64,000 nt of DNA from Clostridium sp. CAG:288 (GTDB taxonomy: Bacteria; Bacillota_I; Bacilli_A; RFN20; CAG-288), in the NCBI GenBank assembly GCA_000437395.1, contig FR898163.1:18564-82563 (forward strand), written 5' to 3'. Positions 59,303-64,000 of the stretch are shown one piece after another. How positions within the stretch are numbered: position 1 is the stretch's first letter; the number at the start of each line of letters is the position of its first letter. The notes below the pieces were generated by a model. The model saw only the letters and a list, made by a program, of their open reading frames with translations, searched no databases and was not told where the DNA came from. Made by a program: the position numbers and the translations under genes.

Positions 59303-60409
59303 ATGTTCGAAGTAAGCAAAGACAAGTCACTTGTAAATGTAGCTAATTCCATTTTAAAACATTTTGATATTAAAACTTTTCATACAACTTATGAAAAATT
59401 AGATGAAGTATTAGCTAAAAATAAAGGAAAGACGATAGTTTTAACTTTACTTGATGGTTTAGGTGATACCATACTTAAAGAACATGCTGAAGAATCTAAA
59501 TTTATTTTGAAAAATAAGTTTGATACTATTACTTCTGTCTTTCCACCAACTACTGTTGCAGCAACTACAAGTGTTTTAACAGGTAAATATCCATGTGAAA
59601 CTGGTTGGCTTGGTTGGCGTGGATATTTTATGGATCAAGATGCTATAGTCGATATGTTTAACTCTAACATAACTGCGACAAGTACAGTTCTTACACCTAC
59701 AACTTGGGAAAGATATCCAGTTAAACACTTAAAAGATTATATTAATGAAAAATATAATGAAGAATGTGCAGTTAATTTGATGGGACATACTATGTTCGAA
59801 CATGGTAAATACGATGCTAAAGTTTTCTTTAGCAAAGTTGATGATGCTATAAAGCACGGATATAAATATATATATGCTTATTATCCTGACCCAGATGCAA
59901 CTTTACATGGATGTGGAAACTATTCAAAAGAAACGAGTAATACTATAAAATCTATAAATGATAATTTAGAACAACTCGTTAAAAATAATCCTGATGTACT
60001 TTTTATTTCTATTGCAGACCATGGTCATATAGATATAAAGTTATGTTCTTTAGATGAGCATAGTGATTTATACGACACATTAGCTACTCCGTATTTCTGT
60101 GAAGCAAGAGCTGGAATGATTAATATTAAAAAAGGTAGAGAAAAAGAGTTTGAAAAATTATTTGATAAATATTATAAAGAACACTTTGAACTTTATAGCA
60201 AAAAAGAAATTGTTGAAAAGCAAATTTTTGGATATTCAACTAACTACTGTCATGATTACGATAAAATATTAGGCGATTATCTTATGGTTTCAAAAGATGA
60301 ATATACATTATTCTTTGAAAATTATGACTCGAGTGGTATGCTTTCTACCCATGCTGGTGGAACTGAAAGAGAAGGCTTAATAAATATAAGCGTTTATAAT
60401 AATTTATAA
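59303..60409 (+). CDS. Type I phosphodiesterase/nucleotide pyrophosphatase-like alkaline phosphatase-superfamily protein
   Basis: A 368-residue cytoplasmic protein (no signal peptide). LTLLDGLGDTILKEH supplies the first metal Asp, FPPTTVAATTSVLTG the Thr nucleophile, and SIADHGHIDI and THAGGTEREGL the later metal ligands. Members hydrolyse phosphodiester or pyrophosphate bonds; substrate is unknown. AAGGAGA precedes the ATG. It closes the DUF368-PAP2-RsuA operon, so an acyl or isoprenoid phosphodiester is one possible substrate. Confidence 0.85.
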   Translation: MFEVSKDKSLVNVANSILKHFDIKTFHTTYEKLDEVLAKNKGKTIVLTLLDGLGDTILKEHAEESKFILKNKFDTITSVFPPTTVAATTSVLTGKYPCETGWLGWRGYFMDQDAIVDMFNSNITATSTVLTPTTWERYPVKHLKDYINEKYNEECAVNLMGHTMFEHGKYDAKVFFSKVDDAIKHGYKYIYAYYPDPDATLHGCGNYSKETSNTIKSINDNLEQLVKNNPDVLFISIADHGHIDIKLCSLDEHSDLYDTLATPYFCEARAGMINIKKGREKEFEKLFDKYYKEHFELYSKKEIVEKQIFGYSTNYCHDYDKILGDYLMVSKDEYTLFFENYDSSGMLSTHAGGTEREGLINISVYNNL

Positions 60410-60419
60410 AGATAATAAA

Positions 60420-60462
60420 AGGCTATTACTGTGTAATTATTCACACAGCAATAGCTATTTTA
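60420..60462 (+). terminator. Terminator of the DUF368 operon
   Basis: Fourteen-base-pair imperfect stem (60421-60434 with 60443-60456), then a T-rich run. Confidence 0.85.
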
Positions 60463-60500
60463 TTTATCATTAAATTCGAATGTTGAAATAAAGTCTTTTA

Positions 60501-60552
60501 CTAAAAAATGAGCGAGTTTACATTCAAATACACCTAAAAAATGAGGGAGTTT
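60501..60552 (+). repeat. Two direct repeats of 19 bases, 33-base period
   Basis: CTAAAAAATGAGCGAGTTT (60501-60519) recurs with one change at 60534-60552, separated by 14 bases. No open frame of note spans it. It may be the scar of an insertion, a protein-binding site or a duplication; nothing else in the window has this motif. Confidence 0.6.
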
Positions 60553-60701
60553 TTAATTTGTTGCCTAATTTTTATTAAAGAATAGAAAAATTTATATTAT
60601 AAATCAAATGTTTTTAATATGTTTAACTATTTAAAAACACATTGCAAACACGTTATATAAGTAATAAAATTTTTGTGGAATTTTGAAGGATATATATTTA
60701 T

Positions 60702-62651
60702 ATGGAAACATCAGAATTTTTTGGAAAAGAAAAGATTAGTAAGATATTATTAAAATTAGCTCCTCCTGTCATGCTAGCTCAACTGATTCAAGCTTTATAT
60801 AACATTGTGGATAGCTTATTTGTTGGAAAATATTCAGATTCCGGGTTAACAGCTTTATCAATTGTTTATCCAATACAATTATTAATGATAGCTTTAGCTG
60901 TCGGTACAGGTGTTGGAATTAATACGGTTATGGCTTCTAAACTAGGGGAAGGAAAGAAGAAAGAGGCTGATGCTTATGCTGGTGTAGGAACACCACTAGC
61001 TATAGTTCTTTGGGCGTTATTTGCTTTAATTAGCTGGTTTGTTATGCCGGCATTTGCAAGAATGTCTACAAACTCTGAAGAAATAATAAATGATGTAGTA
61101 TCATATGGAAGAATTGTTTGCATATTTAGCTTTGGATTATTCTTAGAAAGTATATGGACTAAAGTTTTACAAGCAAATGGAAATATGAAAATTCCAATGA
61201 TAGCCCAAATTGTTGGAGCTATTGTTAATATCGCTTTGGATCCTCTATTAATTTTTGGTTTAATAGGTCTTCCTAAGTTAGGTATTGCTGGAGCTGCCAT
61301 TGCTACTGTTGTTGGTCAAGTTGTAGCAGCTGCAATAGTCTTTAAAAAAGGGTTTAGAAAATCACCAGATATTAAATCTTATCCACAAAGAATAGCTAAA
61401 ATATTTAAATTGGGTACTCCAAATATATTAATGCAATCAGCTTATACTTTTTATATATTTGGATTAAATATGATTTTATCTACGTTCTCTGATCAAGCAG
61501 TTACGGCGTTAGGCTTATATTATAAGTGGCAGACTTTTTTCTTTATCCCACTTGGTGCTATGCAAACATGTATCGTTCCAGTTATAAGTTATAACTATGC
61601 AGCTGGTAATATAGATCGGTGCAAAAAGACTTTGTTTAGTTCGGTTTACTTTGGATGGGCTTTAATGACTATAGGTATTATTTGCTTTTTAACTATTCCA
61701 GGTCCAATGTTAAGAGTATTTACTAAAGATGCTGAAGTAATAAGAATAGGAACACATGGTTTCCATATTATAGGCATTAGTTTTATACCTATGGTTACTT
61801 CACTAATATTCCCAGTTTTCTTCCAGGCTGTCGGTTCAAGTGTGAAAAGTTCAATTTTAACAATTGTTAGAACATTAGTTTTATTTGTACCATTAGGTTA
61901 TTTATTTTCGTTATTAGGTCTATATTATTTCTGGTTAACTTTCCCAGTTACTGAGACGTTAACAAGTGGAGTTGGATTTTTCTTCTATTATAGATTCTTA
62001 AATAAAGACTATGTTAAAAATAAAACTAACAAAGAAGAGAAAAATGCTATTAAACCGGAAATAAAAGAATCAAAACCAGGTTTAATTATTACTATTGATA
62101 GACAACACGGCTCTTCAGGAAAACAAATTGGTAAGATAGTAGCAGAAAAGCTTAATATTCCGTTTTACTATAAAGAGATGATGGCTTTAGCAGCGCATGA
62201 AAGTGGACTTGATCAAGAGTTTATTGATAGTTTGCATAAAGAATCACCTGAAATCTTACAAAGCTTATATTTGAGTACGAATGTGGTTAGATACGCCATC
62301 GAAGCTCAAGATAAAATTATTAAAAAAATATCTGATTCTGGAAGTTGTGTTATAGTCGGAAGAGCAGGTAGTTACGTTTTGAAAGACTATAAAAATGTTA
62401 TTAAAATTTTCGTTAAAGCTCCCAAAGAATTTAGAATTAAAAGAGTTATGGAAGTCTATAACGATACTGAAAAAGATGCTAAAAAACATATTAGAAAATC
62501 TGATAAAGCACGTGCTGCATATTATAAACATATTTCTAATAGAAAATGGGGAGATGCTAAAAATTACGATTTAGTTTTAGATTCTTCTATAGGATTAGAA
62601 GAATCTGCAAATATAATCGTCGAATGCTTCTTAAATAGCAAAAACAAGTGA
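60702..62651 (+). CDS. MATE multidrug transporter fused to a cytidylate-kinase-like domain
   Basis: A 649-residue protein. Residues 1-about 445 are a 12-helix MATE exporter: LAPPVMLAQLIQALYNIVDSLFVGKY, GVGINTVMASKLGEG and MKIPMIAQIVGAIVNIALDPLLIFG. A charged linker (about 446-462) leads to a Cytidylate_kin2-type domain (about 464-649) with ITIDRQHGSSGKQIGKIVAEKL (P-loop-like), VIVGRAGSYVL and YDLVLDSS. The glycine loop fits a nucleotide-binding site. The kinase part may regulate or modify the transported substrate. AAGGA lies 11 bases before the ATG. There is no frame break. Confidence 0.88.
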   Translation: METSEFFGKEKISKILLKLAPPVMLAQLIQALYNIVDSLFVGKYSDSGLTALSIVYPIQLLMIALAVGTGVGINTVMASKLGEGKKKEADAYAGVGTPLAIVLWALFALISWFVMPAFARMSTNSEEIINDVVSYGRIVCIFSFGLFLESIWTKVLQANGNMKIPMIAQIVGAIVNIALDPLLIFGLIGLPKLGIAGAAIATVVGQVVAAAIVFKKGFRKSPDIKSYPQRIAKIFKLGTPNILMQSAYTFYIFGLNMILSTFSDQAVTALGLYYKWQTFFFIPLGAMQTCIVPVISYNYAAGNIDRCKKTLFSSVYFGWALMTIGIICFLTIPGPMLRVFTKDAEVIRIGTHGFHIIGISFIPMVTSLIFPVFFQAVGSSVKSSILTIVRTLVLFVPLGYLFSLLGLYYFWLTFPVTETLTSGVGFFFYYRFLNKDYVKNKTNKEEKNAIKPEIKESKPGLIITIDRQHGSSGKQIGKIVAEKLNIPFYYKEMMALAAHESGLDQEFIDSLHKESPEILQSLYLSTNVVRYAIEAQDKIIKKISDSGSCVIVGRAGSYVLKDYKNVIKIFVKAPKEFRIKRVMEVYNDTEKDAKKHIRKSDKARAAYYKHISNRKWGDAKNYDLVLDSSIGLEESANIIVECFLNSKNK

Positions 62652-62663
62652 TTTTTTACTAAT

Positions 62664-62747
62664 GTATATAGAAAAGCAAGAAAATCAACTGTTAGTTGAG
62701 TACGTTCAACTAAGAATATTTTGCTTTCTATATACTATTTTTTTTTA
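62664..62747 (+). terminator. Large hairpin terminator after the MATE fusion gene
   Basis: A long imperfect inverted repeat: GTATATAGAAAAGC (62664-62677) pairs with GCTTTCTATATAC (62723-62735, one bulge), with a second helix TTAGTTGA/TCAACTAA inside (62692-62699, 62706-62713), then nine T. It is much longer than other terminators here. Confidence 0.8.
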
Positions 62748-62769
62748 TAATTTGAAGGAGGTAAAAAAT

Positions 62770-63861
62770 ATTGACAAAAGTAAATTTGCAGATCGACTTA
62801 CTGATTTAAGAAAAGAACAACATATGACGCAAGCTGATCTTGCTAAGAAATTAAATATTTTACCACAAGCAGTTTCAAAGTGGAAAACAGGTGAATCTAT
62901 ACCAGATATAGAAATGCTTGAAATATTATCTGATCTTTATGGATTGACTTTAGATGAATTAATTAAAGGAAAAGAAGCAACTAACGCTAATAAAGATATA
63001 GTTGTTGAAGAACAAATAACTGCTAAAGACGTAAATAGCAAAAAGAAACAAATTTCATTATTGAATATTGTCTTTAGTTCTTTAATGCTACTAGCTTTCT
63101 TGATTTTTTGCTTTAGTGAGTTTTATGAAATTAGTAATTTGAGCTATTTTTCTCTATACGATATATTGTTTTCATTAGGCTGATATAAAGTTTCTAACTT
63201 TGTCCTTTTGTTATTGACACTTTCCTTTATTGCTTCATGCGTATTAAGTATAATCTATGGCGCAAATTATAAAAGAAATTCAATATTAGCTCATCTAAGA
63301 AATATATTTGCAGCTTTTTCACTTGGCGGTTTTGTCGGATATATAATTAAAATGTTATCTTATGGAATGTATGAAATAGAAAGAGTTGGAGTCGGTGCTT
63401 ATATATTGGCTCTCATTATCTTAATCTATTTTGTTTTATTATTAGTTTTTGATAAAAATACTAAAAATGAATATAAAGAAAGTGAATTGAAAAAGTTACT
63501 TGATTTAAAGCTTCTTATTTCATATGCATTTATATCTATGTGTTTAATGTTTTCAGCTTTAATTGAAAGTGCTAATGCTACTTTTACTGATTCGATACTT
63601 TGTTTCGTATTAATTACTTTTTTCTTATTGCTGTTAACTTTATATATTGTAGTTGAAATAACAAGACTAAAAAATAAAAACATTGTATTTATTTTAGACA
63701 TAATTGGACTTTCAATTATGTGTATAACTTTATTGATTTATAGTTTTTCAGTTAAGATTGTTACAGGTTTAGCTTTGTTTGCTTTTAATGGCGGTTTAAT
63801 TGTGTATATAGTTATTAACTATATTAAAATTTGTAAGCTATTAAAAAATAGTAATAAATAA
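62770..63861 (+). pseudogene. XRE-family regulator with membrane tail, start codon and Trp codon lost
   Basis: One frame runs from codon ATT at 62770, eight bases after a strong AAGGAGGT, to TAA at 63861, interrupted only by TGA at 63181-63183. It would encode a helix-turn-helix (DRLTDLRKEQHMTQADLAKKLNILPQAVSKWKTGESIPDIEML) and about eight C-terminal helices. The canonical start DKSKFADRLTDLR would follow Met, so ATG has become ATT; the TGA sits where YKVSNF follows, probably a former TGG. TGA is used as an ordinary stop elsewhere. Two point lesions suggest recent decay, though ATT starts and read-through cannot be excluded. Confidence 0.75.
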
Positions 63862-63869
63862 TTAGAATA

Positions 63870-63894
63870 AGTGGGCGAAAGCTCACTTTTTTTC
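63870..63894 (+). terminator. Terminator of the XRE unit
   Basis: AGTGGGC (63870-63876) pairs with GCTCACT (63881-63887) around GAAA, followed by seven T. Confidence 0.88.
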
Positions 63895-64000
63895 GAAAAA
63901 ATGATATTCAAAGCCAATTAATCACATATATTTAATTAGATTTTATCCAAGCATTATTTTACCTGAATAAAAAAATACTCAAATATTGTTGAACTATGTT

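Noticed and set aside
4589..63183. TGA codons inside reading frames (4673, 63181) as a sign of a mycoplasma-like genetic code.
   Set aside because: TGA ends several intact genes in ATGA overlaps (196, 26873, 33907, 58585) and the MATE fusion gene, Trp is encoded by TGG throughout, and one of the two in-frame TGA codons sits beside TAA stops in a clear pseudogene.
1..64000. CRISPR array, prophage, insertion sequence, rRNA or tRNA genes.
   Set aside because: No regularly spaced repeats, transposase, integrase, phage structural genes or tRNA/rRNA sequences were seen on either strand.

Overview
The window is AT-rich, densely coded DNA from a Gram-positive-type anaerobe, most likely a gut member of the Bacilli near the Erysipelotrichia/RF39/Mycoplasmatota branch. 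Supporting features are a pyruvate:ferredoxin oxidoreductase, Ser/Thr-rich lipoproteins, BspA-type leucine-rich repeats, a CIRCE element, CcpA-type operators, a purine riboswitch, intrinsic U-run terminators and strong AGGAGG ribosome sites. An alanine racemase and undecaprenyl-phosphate recycling genes argue for a cell wall. TGA is used as a stop in several overlapping gene pairs, so the code is standard. The placement is inferred from gene content only.

Layout. 1-4.1 kb: sugar ABC-transporter operon (ATPase, predicted beta-propeller hydrolase, permease cut by the window edge) with a GntR/UTRA regulator. 4.3-7.1 kb: decayed receiver/carbohydrate-binding chimera, TspO, and a guanine deaminase behind a purine riboswitch. 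7.1-18 kb: GH84 hexosaminidase plus BspA-LRR lipoprotein operon, GT2 glycosyltransferase, large membrane protein, LytS-type two-component system. 18-29.4 kb: gap, then a divergent LacI regulator and a complete alpha-glucan operon (glycan-binding lipoprotein, GH13 enzyme, binding protein, two permeases, long ATPase). 29.6-35.4 kb: DUF3737 and PatB/MalY genes, a ruined DUF4143 ATPase, an EFR1 flavodoxin/ferredoxin protein and a frameshifted epimerase. 35.5-39.7 kb: CIRCE-controlled hsp20, a duplicated micro-ORF plus membrane-protein cassette, rpmE and metG. 39.9-47.6 kb: four related surface lipoproteins with unusual RNA leaders. 47.6-50 kb: NifX-like protein, alr, an HPr paralogue without His15, a stand-alone FakA-type C-terminal domain. 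50-64 kb: galU, nifJ, a frameshifted DUF4143 ATPase, a DUF2974 hydrolase, a DUF368-PAP2-RluB-phosphodiesterase operon, a MATE/cytidylate-kinase-like fusion and a decayed XRE membrane regulator.

How it fits together. Glycan capture and import dominate: two sugar ABC systems, a GH13 enzyme, a GH84 enzyme that would act on host or mucin N-acetylglucosamine, and many surface lipoproteins. Gap and Nifj supply the downstream energy route. Several sugar-related promoters carry cre-like sites (TGNAANCGNNNNCA), and an HPr paralogue that keeps the regulatory serine but not the catalytic histidine could be a Crh-like co-effector.

The best candidate for something undescribed is at the lipoprotein array. 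Three leaders (39859-39902, 42371-42418, 44064-44113) can form the same H-type pseudoknot with different stem sequences. The ribosome site lies inside the knot, about 30 nt before the start codon. Two of the leaders follow a 35- or 47-codon micro-ORF whose stop codon sits at an intrinsic terminator. A second candidate is the duplicated promoter plus 33-residue secreted-looking peptide plus membrane-protein cassette at 36.3-37.7 kb.
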